The notes: a model not told the origin generated them from the letters alone. Positions 1 through 12,715 are shown, counted from the first letter of the stretch. The stretch is DNA of 64,000 bases from Impatiens glandulifera (GCF_907164915.1 NC_061867.1:23033308-23097307); one strand, 5' to 3'. Made by a program: numbers and translations.

Positions 1-3000
1 ATGTCCCCCATAGGAACCTGGGCTTGTCTACTTGAATCATTCAATTCTAGGTGCCACAAAATATAATTTAAAATAAGAAAGACATATAAGTGGGCAATGA
101 TTAGAAAACATGTTTAACTATAATCAACCTTATTAATAACATGCATTTATGAAAACTCGATAGATCATTGTTAGGTCGTAATAACTGATATTTGCGATCA
201 TAAGTTTGATCATATTCATGTCACTTTTATTAGAAAAAGAAAGTCATAACTCGACTTTTGATAAAAAAAAAAAATTCAGTATCATTTGCAAACAAAATAT
301 GAGAAATACCAAGACAATCTCCTCGTTAACCAATATTCAAACATTGGATCCTTTCCGAAGCTACATTCTAGTCATCATAACACTAAATTTATCCATAACA
401 AAATACTTCCGAAGTCCCCTTTGAACAATGGAAGAAATTAATTAACCCCTTGACACCTTGTTGATCTCAATTCACATGATCAAAAATTTTCTCAATATTT
501 AATTTGACAAAAGGTCCATTCCTTTTTAATATTACAACTTTAGTAAATTTTAGAACTTAATTATTGAGTGGCCTAAAATAAAGATTAATAACCAACTTTA
601 GGCAAATGGGTAGGCAAGGATAGGATAATATGGTTAGAGGTCACATGTAGTTTGCCTAAAAGGTCAGTTCTATATAAATAGGCACAAAAGAAAAGAGGCA
701 TGCCATTCATACCTAAGCTCACTATAAAGGGATATGTTTTCCTTACCCTTTTTTAGGGGTAATAATTCAACTAATAAAAAAAAGGGTTTTCTTTCTCTTT
801 AATTTTTTTTATTTTCTAATTATGTGATATATATAGTCTACAATATTGGTAATCAATGAAAAATATCTTGAGCTTATTACAACAAAAGAGTATGTATAAT
901 TTCTTATCTTTCATTTTAGTAAAATGTCATTCAACAACAAAGTTTGTTATGAGATTTCTTGAAAATTATTTAATCGTCACATTGGTTTTGATTCAAATGG
1001 TCGAACCGACGGTCTAAATATATAGTGATCGTTAACTTTTTGAAGAGTCTTCGAAAGGGATAATATGTGTGTTGATTTTAGAGCGTTTTTATATAGTTGC
1101 CATTATTTATATGTATGGTCATATTTTTTGAATTACTTCTACATCAACGATATTGTATAATTATAATATTAACTAATTATATTATTTTATCAAAATGATT
1201 ATATATATATACATAATCTCGACTTTAATCCCAATCAACCACAATTTATATGAAACAATAATTTTCATGTTTATTAAAATTGAGTGTGAGCTCAATCTAC
1301 CTATTCTATTTGTTTCTCAAAACTTTGTTGTCATCCAAATAATAAACCGACATTTTATATAGCAAAGAACATAATCAATAATCTATTAGTGGGACGAAAC
1401 ATAAATTAGAGTAAGGTGACAATTTTCTTTTAAAAGAATTAGAGGGGCCTTGAACATTATATAAGAAATAATCTATAAAAAAAATTACTTGAAATGAATT
1501 AACCCTAAACAAGATATATATAAAGTTAATCATACTAGCAACAAGATATATAACTAATATAAAACTGTTATTAATTTTAAAAGATTGAAATACATAAAAG
1601 ATTTGGTAGGTAAAATTTGTTTAGTATTTTTAACTAGTTTAATAGTAGTATCACCCCTACATAAATTCGTCTCTATCTAGTATTAATGCCTTCAAACGCA
1701 TTACAAATTAATTTGACATTTGAGAACAAGTTCAAAGATAAACCTTTGTTCTCCATGACCAGAAAGAATGAAAAAAGGTCACATGGTCTTTGGTCTTAGT
1801 GTGAATGATGACAATTACAAACTAAGCTCTCTGTTGTTGTTGATCATCTTTCCTATTTTTGTTTTTGCTTCCTATTTTGTCTTCATTCTATTATTAAGAT
1901 AAAAAAGATTCTTTGAATTGGGTGTTGCTGAGTCATTTTTCATCTCTTGTCTAAAAATCACACATCATTTAAGCTTTGTTAAAAATACATGGACGAAAAA
2001 TATTGATCATTTGAGAAGATAAATTGTATTTTTTTGGGGGGAGAGGGGGAGAAACAATGTTTGTTTGAAGTTGTATTCAAGTTTTTGTTTGAATTTTAGT
2101 TTAATTTTTCCTTTACCTTTTAGATTCAAAAATATAATAGTTTTATGTAAGGAAAGTAATCTAATCTGATATAGTAATGTTTATTATGATAGGAAATTTA
2201 AACCTTTCGAGTAAGTTTTAAAATTGTATGTCTAGGGTGCCGAGGGAGGGGATGAGTCGGCTGACCTCATCCCGGGCTGGGGCTGGCCCTAATTGACGTA
2301 AACCTTGAGATCCAACTACTCAGGGTTGTAAGGTCTTTCTTCTAACAATATTCTGCTTATCATAGATCTCGTCCTTTTTGAACATATGGATAATTGTGGT
2401 TTCCTTACATATTGTTGTAACTCATATTGAAGGGAATTTAGATGCTAGACTCAATTCCTCTACAAGCTGTTACCATTTTATGTGACATCATTTAAAAATA
2501 AATGACTTATTAAAAACTACCTAACATATTCAATATTTTTAAAATTGTAATTTAGTAATAATCTTAATTCAAATTCTATAGAATTCTATCAGTATAATAA
2601 AGTTGGAAGTGAACTAGTTATTTTAATTTAGTTGTAAACTAATGAAAATTAGGATTTTTACAAATAAAAAAGAAAAATAACCTTTGGTTTTGTTTGTTTG
2701 TTACAATATATAATAGGTGTTGGGCTTAAGGGACATATCATCTGTCAATTCAAGATATTGCATGAACAAAGCTACAGATCCAAAATTTGCTCCCAGTATT
2801 ATAATATTATTGTTTTAATTAATATTTTCAAGTCCCCAGATTGAAAAAAGAAAAAGGCATCCGAGGAAAGAGAATATATAATTAAAAACCCTAGCCAAAA
2901 TGGGAGAGAAGAATCCATGTCGGAATAGATGGGCCAGATTCACTAATTTCAGAACCAGACAAAAACATAAGAGGTGGGGGGGTTTTGGTTGTTTGATAGT

Positions 3001-3639
3001 GTATATAGAATATAATGTTTTTCAAGAAAAAATAAGAATAAAAAACAATTATAACTATCTTGAATATCACAACCCCACTACATCAAATCATAAGTAATAA
3101 CAATAACCCAGATCAAAGATGGACATAATATTTAAAGGGTTAATAATTTTGTCAATAACAAGACTCAATCAAGATAAAAAAGGATAGATAATGTAACATA
3201 AGCCACAATGAAAAATTCTAAGAATCTCTCATGTTACTGTCACCACAACATCCATAATACAAAACCAAATGACAGAGAAAGAGTACTACTACTTAAACAC
3301 CAAAAGACCACACAAACTCAATTGCATGTAAGAAAAAAGAAGGAAAAGGAACAACATAGTCAATTAACCACACAAAACCCAAAATGATATCACTAGCAAA
3401 ATTAGGTCCATTGGTGATGTACATCTTCAAGTTTTTTCATTGATCACTGCAAAACATTAGAAGGAAAATTTCATCATCAATCACTTATTATTGATTAAAT
3501 CATAAAATCATCAACTAAAATATATAAAAAAAAACATAGAAGAAGGATATAATATAACATAACCATTCTTAACATAAGAAAAGCTTTTTTTCAGAATTTG
3601 TTTTATTTTATAAAAAGAAACCCAAGATCAAACAAAGCT
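1..3639. other. AT-rich intergenic region, no gene recognised
   Basis: I find no convincing coding region, RNA gene or element end in this stretch. Small open frames near 206-424 and 2900-3097 have no recognisable protein character. A TATA-like TATATAAATA stands at 671-680 without an identifiable transcript behind it. A telo-box-like AAACCCTAG sits near 2885. A GC-richer patch at about 2230-2295, with paired ggctggggctggccc-type words, may be the remnant of a short GC-ended MITE. The last 250 bases or so should include the 3' UTR of the minus-strand RBP45 gene. Confidence 0.6.
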
Positions 3640-6600
3640 TTAGGTTACCTGTTGTGGCTGCTGTTGGTAATTTCCATAGCCAGCATTATAACCAGCACCA
3701 CCATAATACATATTAGGGTCCTGTTGTTGAGTTTGACCATATGATCCATATCCTTCATAACCTCCTCCACCTCCTCCTTGACCATAACCACCATAGTATG
3801 CACCAGCACCAGCACCACCGGCCCCAGCACCACCATTCCATTGACCTTGATCAGAAGGAGCAGTCTGCATATTCAACAAAATTAAAAGAAGGTAAAAAAA
3901 AGAACCAATGTGAAAGTATAAAATATATAATCAATCAAACATGCCTGCTTATTTGAAGGGCTACGACCCCATGAAAGTCTAACATTCTGAGTTCCTATCT
4001 GAGTTCCATTCAACATTGACAATGCTTGCTCAGCACTTGCTCTGAACCAGAAATCAACACCAAATTCATCAGCATATGGAAATTTAAAGAAGTAAAAAAG
4101 AAAGGTTTACATGAAGTGGTGTCAGACCTATCAGCAAATTGAACAAAGCCACAACGTTTGCCAGCAGGAATTTTCACATGAACCAAATCCCCATATTGAC
4201 CGAACACTTGTCTAAGATAGTCGTCTGTTACACCCTCATCAAGTCCACCAACAAATATCTGCATTCACAATATCTAGCATCAGTAAATAGAAAAGAAAAT
4301 AAATGTCACAACAGTAAAACTACGCACAGTTGTATTATTCGGATCTGTCTCGCCTTCGCTTCCATGAGAGGGCTGGTAGGGAGCTGCAAATGATAAATAA
4401 TCTTTGTTTAAATTGTTACCAAATCCAAATATTTCCCATTGAAATGGACATGTTCTCAAAAACTATATCAAAGTCAAACCAATGTACAAAGTTTTTTGTC
4501 AATGATAAACAAACCAATGTCACTTCAGGAAAATGCACAACTGGATTTGATCAAACAAACAAATATTACAAAGCAATCCAAAGAAGTTGTTTGTTGATCA
4601 ACAGGGAGCTCCTCCCCCTATTTACCTTTCTCAATATTACAATCAACAATAGAAGGAACTGTAAGTATTAAGATCAAGATGATACCATCTAAAAGAATCT
4701 CTTAAATACTAGAGGAACTGGAGTGATTGCAAGCAGCGATGACTTGTTTAATGGAGAGTTATTTGGAATCAAATCACCCCCTTTATCCTTTATCATTCAA
4801 ATAATAAACTAAAAAAAATTAAAAATCACATCATTTTAAAATATCAAGGGATGTTTTAATGATTTACCCCAGATATTCTACTTTTTCAGAAAAATTGTTA
4901 CATCAAACAAGCCCCGAGTATAAATTCTTAAAAGAACAAGCAGAAGATTAAATCACATAAATGGAATAGAAATATCCTTACCGAAATGAGAATTAGGACA
5001 TTATGAACAAAAGAAAGAGACTCAAATAGAGATCAACTTGAAAGACAATGGGACTTGAAACACAATCTACAGTCTAGAAACCCCTAATTCGTTACACCAA
5101 ATGTCCTACATATATGAACCCACCACAGTTTAATAAGTACTCTTAAGTAACTAAGTCTTAAATTCCAATTCTTAAGATGTTCTTCAACAGAATTGAGCTG
5201 AAAAACTGAAGCATAAAAGAAATGCGCCGAAAAGTAAGAGTAAGACAAAGGAAATGAATAAATATGATGCGGAAAGGCAACAGGAAGGTTAAAGAAAGGA
5301 AGTTTGAGGACTTGCATAAAATTAACAAAATCCCAAATGAAAGGACAGGTTAAACGTTGGGAAAGATAGAAAGAAAGTAACTTGACTGGAAAGGAAAAGG
5401 AAGATGGCGCTTGAAAAGTTGAAGGAAGATATCTTCTGACAAAGCATAAATTAACTGACCTAAGACGAGGCCACCCACTAAAGTGGAATCGTTTCAGCTG
5501 AAAATCAGTTCCAGTCTTTAGTTCCTGCTTCCAGACAATATGAGTTTTATAAGATTTAATTTTTATGATGGTTAAATGAGCCCAACTTACAAAGGTAAAT
5601 TATTGAAAGGAAAAGAGCCCCTCCTATCTTCACAAGATAAATTGTTGGTAAACCAATAAGATAAAGAGATCGACAAGTACCCACTTCTTGTTTCACACAC
5701 TTAACTAAAGTAAATCAATACAGGCTTTAGTCAAGAGCAAATCATGATAAATTAAGATAGTTCAATGGTGTAGATAAAGCAAGGCTTCAGATAGGTTATG
5801 GTCTGAAGTAAGATATACCTTTCTCATATTGCTGGCCACTAGTTTTCTTGGTCGCAGCAGCTCCAATTCGCATTGGCCTGGATGAACACATAACTCCATT
5901 CATCTCAGTCATGGCACGGATTTGTTCGTTCTCATCTGCAAACTTAACAAAACCATATCCCTTTGAGCGACCAGTCATTCTGTCTGAGACAACTTTAGCA
6001 CCTTTAACTGATGCATAGTTGGCCTTGAATATTTCTTGTAGAAAAAGGTCAGTAACATCGGCAGCTAAATCCCCAACAAATAATGTGAAATCAGGGGTAT
6101 CATCACGCCTTTCACCTGAACCAAGAGTGGCCCAATTCAATCTGAACAACTGGTCAGAACTTGGCATTTGAGTACCATTATAAGTCTGCAATATTTTTTC
6201 TGCTGCAGCATGGGAAGCAAATTCAATGAAACCATATCCCTCAGGCTGTTGACTCTGCCTGTTGCGAATCATCTTCACTGCGCTAACCTGAAGACAAAAT
6301 CAATGAATCAATAAACGTGTATATAGTATCTGTAGAAAAAGAAAACTGGGTAGATTGTCTTAAACGCAATTATATCAATGATCCATTTGAAGAAAACAAA
6401 CTTTGATGCAGCGTATCTTTCCATGTTTGAAACAAATTAGTAACCTATTAGGTCGAAACATGCAAACCTAATGACATGCAAGACCCTAAACCATCAGGTA
6501 AACAATTTCTTTCATTAAGAATTGTTTAGTATGTTTTCTAATAAAATACAGATAAGAAAATACCTCTCCAGCATGCGCGAAACAGCTCCATAGGTAGTTT

Positions 6601-6956
6601 TCATCCATCCAGTACTGCAGATCCCCAATCCAGAGAGACTTAAGTTCATTCGAAGCAGTCTGCTGGGCACCAGAAGATGGGTAGTTCTGTTGCTGGGACT
6701 GAATCTGCATCGAGTGTGACTGATTCTGCTGGTGAGGAGGAATCGCAGACTGCTGCATCTGTTGCCCCCACATAGGTGGAGGCTGAGACTGGTACGCCTG
6801 ATGCTGCGGCGGTTGTTGCTGCTGCTGTTGACCCGGCATCGTCATCCACTGTTGGTGCGGCGGTGGCTGCTGGTATTGATGTTGATACTGCTGCTGCTGC
6901 TGCTGTGGATCCATAGACATCTGAGAGGGAACAGCGCCGTTGGATGGTTGCATCAT
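3640..6956 (-). CDS. RBP45: RBP45-type polyadenylate/oligouridylate-binding protein, six exons
   Basis: The predicted protein is a nuclear RNA-binding protein of the plant RBP45/RBP47 family, which binds poly(A) and U-rich RNA. Coding exons read from splice sites are 6956-6564, 6287-5819, 4383-4328, 4258-4128, 4041-3945 and 3864-3640. They join in frame to 1371 bases, 456 residues plus TAA. Residues 1-105 are Gln/Pro-rich. Three RRMs follow: RRM1 from about 107 (RNP2 LWIGDL, RNP1 GYGFIEFA), RRM2 from about 198 (LFVGDL, KGYGFVKF) and RRM3 from about 306 (IFVGGL, KRCGFVQFA). A Gly/Tyr/Gln-rich tail ends the protein. The length and the RSPSNKQ-type end of RRM3 fit RBP45. The start is the first of two adjacent ATGs, and the second would serve equally well. 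Introns are 276, 1435, 69, 86 and 80 bases. The last one has a GC donor. No disabling change was seen. Family assignment is sure, RBP45 rather than RBP47 is likely. Confidence 0.93.
3865..3944 (-). other. Non-canonical GC-AG intron of RBP45
   Basis: Exon 5 ends CAG at 3945 and the intron begins GCATGT rather than GT. The acceptor is AATATGCAG ending at 3865. Both neighbouring exons are in phase 0 across this junction, and the join gives the RSPSNKQ-TAPSDQ reading expected for the family. The nearest GT, four bases further in, would break the frame. GC-AG introns are a known rare U2 class. Confidence 0.8.
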
Positions 6957-7024
6957 CTTCGGAATAAATAGAACGAACAGGAAAGAAAATCAAAAATCGA
7001 TTGAAGGGGATGGTTGATCCGTTT

Positions 7025-7245
7025 GAAGGGAAGCAAAACCCTAAAAGCGGGAAGAAAGAGATCGAAGGGAGACAAACCCTGATCTCGAAAACGAAAGAGG
7101 GAGGCGTAGAGTATGGGCGGAGAGATTTTATAGCGAAGAGAAAAGGGCGAAGGTTAAAAAGTGATGGCTGAGATGGGCTGAATTGGGATAAGTGGGCTCT
7201 ACGTTCTACTCTAATTGGACTTTCTCTTCACAACTTAGGGTTTTA
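7025..7245 (-). promoter_or_regulatory. RBP45 promoter and 5' leader elements
   Basis: On the minus strand a TATA box TATAAAAT lies at 7132-7125, which would put the transcript start near 7100-7095. Upstream there are two site II motifs, read on the plus strand as TGGGCT at 7174-7179 and 7193-7198. A telo-box (plus strand TTAGGGTTTT at 7235-7244) lies further up. A second AAACCCTA-type motif lies in the leader near 7036. Site II plus telo-box is a common pairing in plant genes of RNA metabolism and translation. The functional role here is inferred from motif type and position only. Confidence 0.65.
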
Positions 7246-7500
7246 GTTTTATTTTGTTTATTGGTTCATTTCTATACAAAAATAAGTTTGTCAAGAAAAT
7301 CACCACATAGTGTTACCATTTTTTTTTAGAAATTCATATTTTAATAATTATAAACATGGAAAATAATTATAAACATGGAAACATTGAGTAATTTTTCCGT
7401 AAATTCTTATTTCAAACATCAAAGATTTGCATAGCACGGTTCCAAACTCAATATAGTCCGATAATAAATTATTTCAGGTTTTGTTTGGTGAACATGTAAT

Positions 7501-7800
7501 TAGTGCCGGCTCCGAGAATTGCGCTACCACATCCCATGTACAAAAATGTGGGAAAAAAAATTGATGCCCTAATTTATTTTAAAAAATAATTAAAAAAATG
7601 TATTTATTTTTGTGAGATTTGAACCCATAATCAAATAAAATGTTTTTTTCTCCTCTTAAAAAAACTACTAGACTACATATTGTTATGTTAAAAATATAAT
7701 AAATTTAACTAAACTCCTATATTTTTTATTAAATGGCTGTCCTGAGGAGTGGGCTGCCCTAGTCCGTGGGCTTGTAGGACTTATCCTAAGGCCGACTCTA
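7501..7800. mobile_element. 300-bp non-autonomous hAT-type MITE
   Basis: The element runs from TAGTGCCGGC to GCCGACTCTA, imperfect terminal inverted repeats. It is flanked by a perfect 8-bp direct repeat CATGTAAT at 7493-7500 and 7801-7808. An 8-bp target-site duplication with a TAG start is the signature of the hAT superfamily. It holds no open frame. It sits about 540 bases upstream of the RBP45 start codon, outside the core promoter. Confidence 0.85.
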
Positions 7801-8199
7801 CATGTAATTGGAATTAGAGTTGAAATTGAGAGATCTAATTCCAATTCTTAGATACGGTAGTATTTGAGATTAATAATTGAAATTAGAATTAGAATGTCAA
7901 AAAAATTCAAATGTTAATTTATAATTTTCAAATCTATTTTTTTTAGTTCGAAATTGTAATTTAAATATTTAATTTTCTATATTTTTTAAACAAAATATCT
8001 TATTTTGAAAATTTAGGATGTTCCATTCCTCATTTCTCACTTTTTCTTCCCAATTTGAAGATTTTGCACTTGCGCTGGCTCATTGGACTTCATAGGATTA
8101 AGGTGGTGCTTAAAGTACTGGCGAATGAGACTGAGGTGGGTCTTAGCCCATGGTAAGTTTTTAAAAGTTTTATCCTCACCCATTTTATTATTATTTATT

Positions 8200-8930
8200 T
8201 CAGTTTTTAGGATTTTAAGGAGCCATATTTATGAACCATTTCACCCTAAGATAATAATACTACATAACTTTTTTTTTTTAGAATTTTATATGAACCATTT
8301 CATCCTAAGATAATAATACAATAACCATTTATATATTTTTGTAAAGAAATTAATGTTTGGATAGAAACATTACTTTAAAAACATCAACTTGTGAATTACA
8401 TTAACTTAACAAGATATATTTGAAAAATAAAGTCACATTCTTAGTTTTCCAATATGTTATTTTGGAGTTTTACAAGGCAAAGGCCCAATATATTATTATT
8501 TATTTCAGTTTTTAGGATTTCAAGGAGTAATATTTATGAACAATTTCACCATTAAATAATACTACAATAAACTTAAAAAAAAAAAAAAACAGAATTAAAA
8601 CATATATGATAATAGTAGATCAATAATAACATATTTTTTCAATTTTTAGGATTTCAAAGAACCATATTTATGAATCATTTTACCTTAAGATAATACTACA
8701 ATAACCTTTTATATAACTTTATTGAAACCATTTCACCCTAAGATAATATTATTATAACCATTTTTATAATTTAAAAAAAAATTAATGTTATAATAAAAAA
8801 TATTACTCTTAAAACATCAACTTATGAATTGCATTCCGTTAAGAAGATGTATTTGAGAAATAAAATTATATTCTTAGTTTTTCAATATGTTATTTTGGAG
8901 CATTACAAGGTAAGAGCCCAATATAATAAT
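8200..8930. repeat. Direct duplication of an AT-rich block
   Basis: A block opening with cagtttttaggattt and closing with caatatgttattttggag is present at about 8200-8495 and again, diverged, at about 8640-8930. A partial third start lies at 8505. Shared inner words include catttcaccctaagataa and aaaacatcaactt. No coding content or element ends are visible. The copies differ by many substitutions, so the duplication is old. Confidence 0.7.
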
Positions 8931-9352
8931 TCAAATATCAATGGTGAAAATGATCACCCTCATAATCATAATTTTCATAAAAAAAAACAAAGTATGTAAT
9001 AATATTAAACTAATAAAAAAGCTGAATTAGAACATATATGATAATAGTAGATAAATAATAACAATATCTAAAGAGTTATATCAATATCGACTAGTAAACA
9101 AATATTACTAAAATGATTAATAAACTAAACATAAAATTATATTTAAACAGTAATAAACTGGTAAATACCTAGTAAAAAATTATGCAATTAGTTTTAAACT
9201 ATTTTAAGTTTATAAAAAAATATAAATTAATATTTAAAACAGTTATATTGATTTGGTTTAATTCAAAAACAATTATTAAATCAATTATAAAATAAATATT
9301 CGATCCTAGAACAAACTGATCGGATATAGCAAGCCATTCATTTGGAAATCGA
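8931..9352. other. AT-rich spacer, nothing recognised
   Basis: This stretch is strongly AT-rich with short A-runs. I see no gene, RNA or repeat end before the start of R1 copy A. Confidence 0.5.
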
Positions 9353-10915
9353 TGTACTATTTATTTTCCGTCGCGTCTTCTAACTTACCTTCTCGTTTTT
9401 AAAAGCTTTTCATTTTCTCGTGAAATGATCTTTCTTATTATAAGTTTTTAACCATTCGAATGCCCCGTCATTAAGTGCGGTTTGTGCGATCTAATATTGG
9501 TTGGTCACATGCCTTACCTATCTGTTCGAGTGCTCCACCCACATAGGGGACGCATCTAAGGACTTGAATGGTAGACGCAACCTGTGCACTTATTAGGATA
9601 AAAGTCTATGCATCCGCTAGGTGATATGCCTTTCAAGATGTGCCTATTAACTTGAAAATGTAATAAAAACGTTATTCAGTAATCAAGTTTATATTTTTGA
9701 GTTAAACAATTTAATCCCCAATAGAGCTGTCAGAAAGCTATAACCCAAGGAAATTCCTTATCCTAGAAAAGCTCGAGGTTTGAGAAATTTCAACATCGAT
9801 TTACGTGTCGAGAATCATTTGAATAAAACATTATTTAAAATTTTTATAAAAATATGTCCCGACATTTTGAAATTAATTATAACAATAATTAATTTTTTTT
9901 TATCAAATTTTAAATAATCTTTTAAATTTAAGATAATCAAATCATATTTTGATTAAGGAAAATCTGTATTTAAATTAATTAAAAATAATTAATTTAAAAG
10001 ATTATTCATTTAAAAGATCCGACAATTAATTTTTAATTTATAATCAACAAAATATTTTGTATACATATATAAACGTATATTTAACTAGAGATTTTTTGAA
10101 TTCGGTGTTTGGTGATACTCGGGAAAGGGCTTTTACACTATATCATTTGTACCCATTAAAATCTTGGCTTTTGAAAAAATTGGTTTTATTATGTTTTATT
10201 TAACTAATTATTTTTCAAATCCTAGACATTCACAAGTTTTTCTTTCAATAAAAATTATAGAATAATATTTAAATGCTGATATCTGCAATTGATGTCGACG
10301 GTTGTTGAGGATAGTATCTAAAAATATTATTTTAAAGTATTAAGGTCTAAAAATAAATCTCAAACAAGCCCTTATCAAAATATTTTTTATGAAAATATTT
10401 TGAAATTGTTTTCTATTTTTTTAGATTTTTAGAAAATGGTTTGGGGCTCTAGATTAAAAAAAAAATTTAAAATTTTAAAATCTCAACCAAACAGGCCCTA
10501 GGACCGACCCTCTCGGTCTATGGTGTTGATTCCTCGGTCTCGGGCTAAAATCCTTGGTCTTGGGTCGAGACGTCTTGGCTAGGGTGCAAGAGCTCTTTGT
10601 TATGTGCGGAAGGCTCTTGGTCGGGTGCGGAAGGCTCTTAGTCCTGGGCTTGGGATCCTCGGTCGGATGCAAAACTCTTCGGTCAGGGTGCAAGGAGCTC
10701 TCAGTCATAGGCTAGGAATTCTCGGTCGGGGTGCGAGGGGGCTCGGTCCTGAACTAAGTTTCCTCGGTCGTATATAGAGGAGGGTTCGATTTTTTTTGGT
10801 CAGAATTTGAGCCCAGGTTAGATCCTTGGTCGGTCGCAAGAACATGAAACTACAAGTTTCATAATTTCAACTAGGGCCCTAATTCGTTGATCCAAATACA
10901 TGAGCATCGCCTAGT
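9353..10915. repeat. R1 repeat copy A, first segment (probable Ty3-type LTR)
   Basis: Homology to R1 copy B starts sharply here at TGTACTATTTATTTTC (copy B 22250). It continues through the ctcgtgaaatgatctttc, gaatgccccgtc, cccaatagagct and aaaatggtttggggctc blocks. Copy B has the same order at 22250-22494 and 32098-33770. No coding frame is present. The TG start and the gtccccaatagagtcgcca word just upstream in copy B suggest an LTR of a Tat/Athila-like Ty3 element. That assignment is inference. Confidence 0.6.
10505..10815. repeat. Degenerate CTCGGTC minisatellite inside R1 copy A
   Basis: About a dozen irregularly spaced copies of a word such as CTCGGTC, CTTGGTC or CTCGGTCGG recur every 20-30 bases. 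Matching arrays occur in copy B at about 33105-33685, so the array is an inherited part of R1 and not a local event. No coding role is seen. Confidence 0.7.
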
Positions 10916-10924
10916 CCTTAGGAT

Positions 10925-12715
10925 CATTTACGAGAATTATCGCCGAGAGCAAAACTATGCTCTCAGTGATAATAATATCACCGAGGGAAAAAGGTTACTC
11001 TCGACAATAATTATGATTATAACCGAGAGCAGAAGGTTGCTCTCGGTAAAAAAAATATATATTTTGACTTAATTAATTCCAGTCACTAACTCTTTCCTCC
11101 GCCCAACTATTTCTTCCTCCCTTTGCAGATTCTCTAATGTCCTCCATTGTATAACTAGTTCAATTCTTCATCACTTCTTTCTCTGTTTACAGATTCTTTA
11201 ATGTCTAAATTCACGTAGCAAGCTCAATAACTCTCCATTTTCTTCTTCTTCTAAACCTAAATTACATCTCCTCTCTGCTGTCTATAGGAGTGGCGGCGAC
11301 GACTCTACTTTAGTTCTTATCAGCTTTTCTCGATTCGACCTTTCTTTCTACATAAGTGTTTTTCGAGCTCCCTATATATGCTACTACAACTATGGACTGA
11401 GGAGCCAAACACTATAACCCTCGTACGGTTGAAGAGGTTTTCAAGAATTTTAAAGGTCAATGTTTTGGTTTGATTAAAGCCCTTCTACATGTATTATCTT
11501 TTTTTGCTTCTACTAATGTTAGGTTTTTTGGAAGATAAAATTTTCATACATTATTTTCTCATCCTGATTTCGATATTTTTGATTTGTTTGACAGATGTTA
11601 AAGATTTTTTTCAACAGTGCGATCCTGGTTAGTAGTTAGGGTTTTCATTCGATTTCTTTATCTCTTACTAATAGTAATGCGTTGATTTAGCTGATGCTGT
11701 TAAAACTGGTCATCCTTCTCATTTGTCCTTAGATGATATTATATATTTTCATTGGTTTTAATCTTTTTTATATGAAGTTTTACTTAATCTTCTTGGCATT
11801 TATGTACATGCATTTCGATCTAAATTAACATTTCAAATTGTAGGTTTTAAACTCTGGTAGTTGCTAAAATATTTGTTGGATGGAAGTTCGATTGCATTAG
11901 TTTTTTTGATGGTATTTTATTAATTGTTATGATTTCTAACTTCGATCTTTTTTGATGATTGACACTAATAATAGAGAAGGAGAAGCTTTGTCAATATGGA
12001 TTTCCTAGTGAGCAATGAATATGGATTTCCTAGTGAGCAATGAGAAGTAAATTTACCTGCTGAAGAGGTGCCACCTGAGCTTCCTGCGCCTACTCTAGGT
12101 ATTAATTTTGTAAGAGCCGAAATGCAAGAAAAAGACTGGTTGACTCTTGTTTTAGTCCATAGTAATTTTGGTTACTGACAGTAGCCTTCTATTTTGGTGA
12201 TAGATTTGGCTTTGACAACTCTAAGAGGTCTCTCTACCACCCACCCTTCTTTTATTTATGTATTTTGGATTCTCATTTCATAGTTCATCTACTTTTTGGG
12301 GATAGCTGTTGGTCTGATGATCATGCTCAAATTATCTTAATGAGACCGGTTTAAGGTTTATGCTGTTTATGCTATTATTGGTCTTAGATGACATGGAAGA
12401 ACATGGAAAGGGGAATTGCGAATTGAAGAAGAAAGAGAAATGGAAGAACAAAGAAGAGGGGAATTGGGAATTGGAGAACAAGGAGAGAGAACTGAAAGAT
12501 TAATTATTTTTTAGAAACTTGATTACCACCGAGAGCCAGTTCTCTGCTCTCGGTAAAAAAATCAATTATTTTCAAGAGCGACAAATGCTCTCGGTGATAT
12601 TAACTTTCTTTCACCGACAGTCATATCACAAACACCTTCCGAGAGCGTTTGTCATCCTTAGTGAAAATTATCACCGAGGGTATATTGGCTTTCACTGAGA
12701 GTTTTTTCTCTCGTT
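10925..12715. mobile_element. Pack-type DNA transposon carrying an ALFIN-LIKE fragment
   Basis: This block interrupts R1 copy A: R1 homology stops near 10915 and resumes near 12835. Both ends hold clusters of hyphenated palindromes built on ACCGAGAGC and GCTCTCGGT. The left cluster covers 10940-11052 and the right cluster 12526-12715. Inverted subterminal repeats of this kind are typical of plant CACTA-like elements. The exact termini and target duplication could not be fixed, so the superfamily is an inference. There is no transposase, so movement would have needed enzyme supplied in trans. The interior is a host gene fragment with its introns retained, as expected for DNA-level capture. Confidence 0.65.
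11392..12240 (+). pseudogene. Captured ALFIN-LIKE (Alfin1 PHD family) 5' gene fragment
   Basis: Three exon-like blocks read as the N-terminal Alfin domain. Block 11392-11484 gives YNPRTVEEVFKNFKG and GLIKAL. Block 11595-11627 gives DVKDFFQQCDP. Block 11975-12240 gives [38 protein letters not shown] and, after a shift, AFYFGDRFGFD. Intron-like AT-rich spacers with recognisable splice borders (G|GTTAGT and TAATAG|AG) separate the last two. ALFIN-LIKE proteins are nuclear histone H3K4me3 readers, but the C-terminal PHD finger was not captured. Damage includes a TGA at the third codon, a 25-bp tandem duplication at 11994-12043 that brings in stops, and a one-base loss in a T-run near 12168. It is a dead transduplicate. 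The identification rests on remembered family motifs, which match in order. Confidence 0.85.

Noticed and set aside
206..424. 72-codon open frame in the left intergenic region
   Set aside because: It is Asn/Ser/Ile-rich, AT-driven, with no domain, promoter or splice support.
660..760. Possible microRNA gene behind the TATATAAATA box
   Set aside because: I could not find a complementary arm or a known mature sequence nearby.
2900..3097. 65-codon frame after a telo-box-like AAACCCTAG
   Set aside because: It has no recognisable protein and no splice sites; it is probably chance.
6646..6993. Frames overlapping RBP45 exon 1 on both strands
   Set aside because: They arise from CAG/CTG-rich sequence of the Gln-rich N-terminus; the splice-consistent frame is MMQPSNG.
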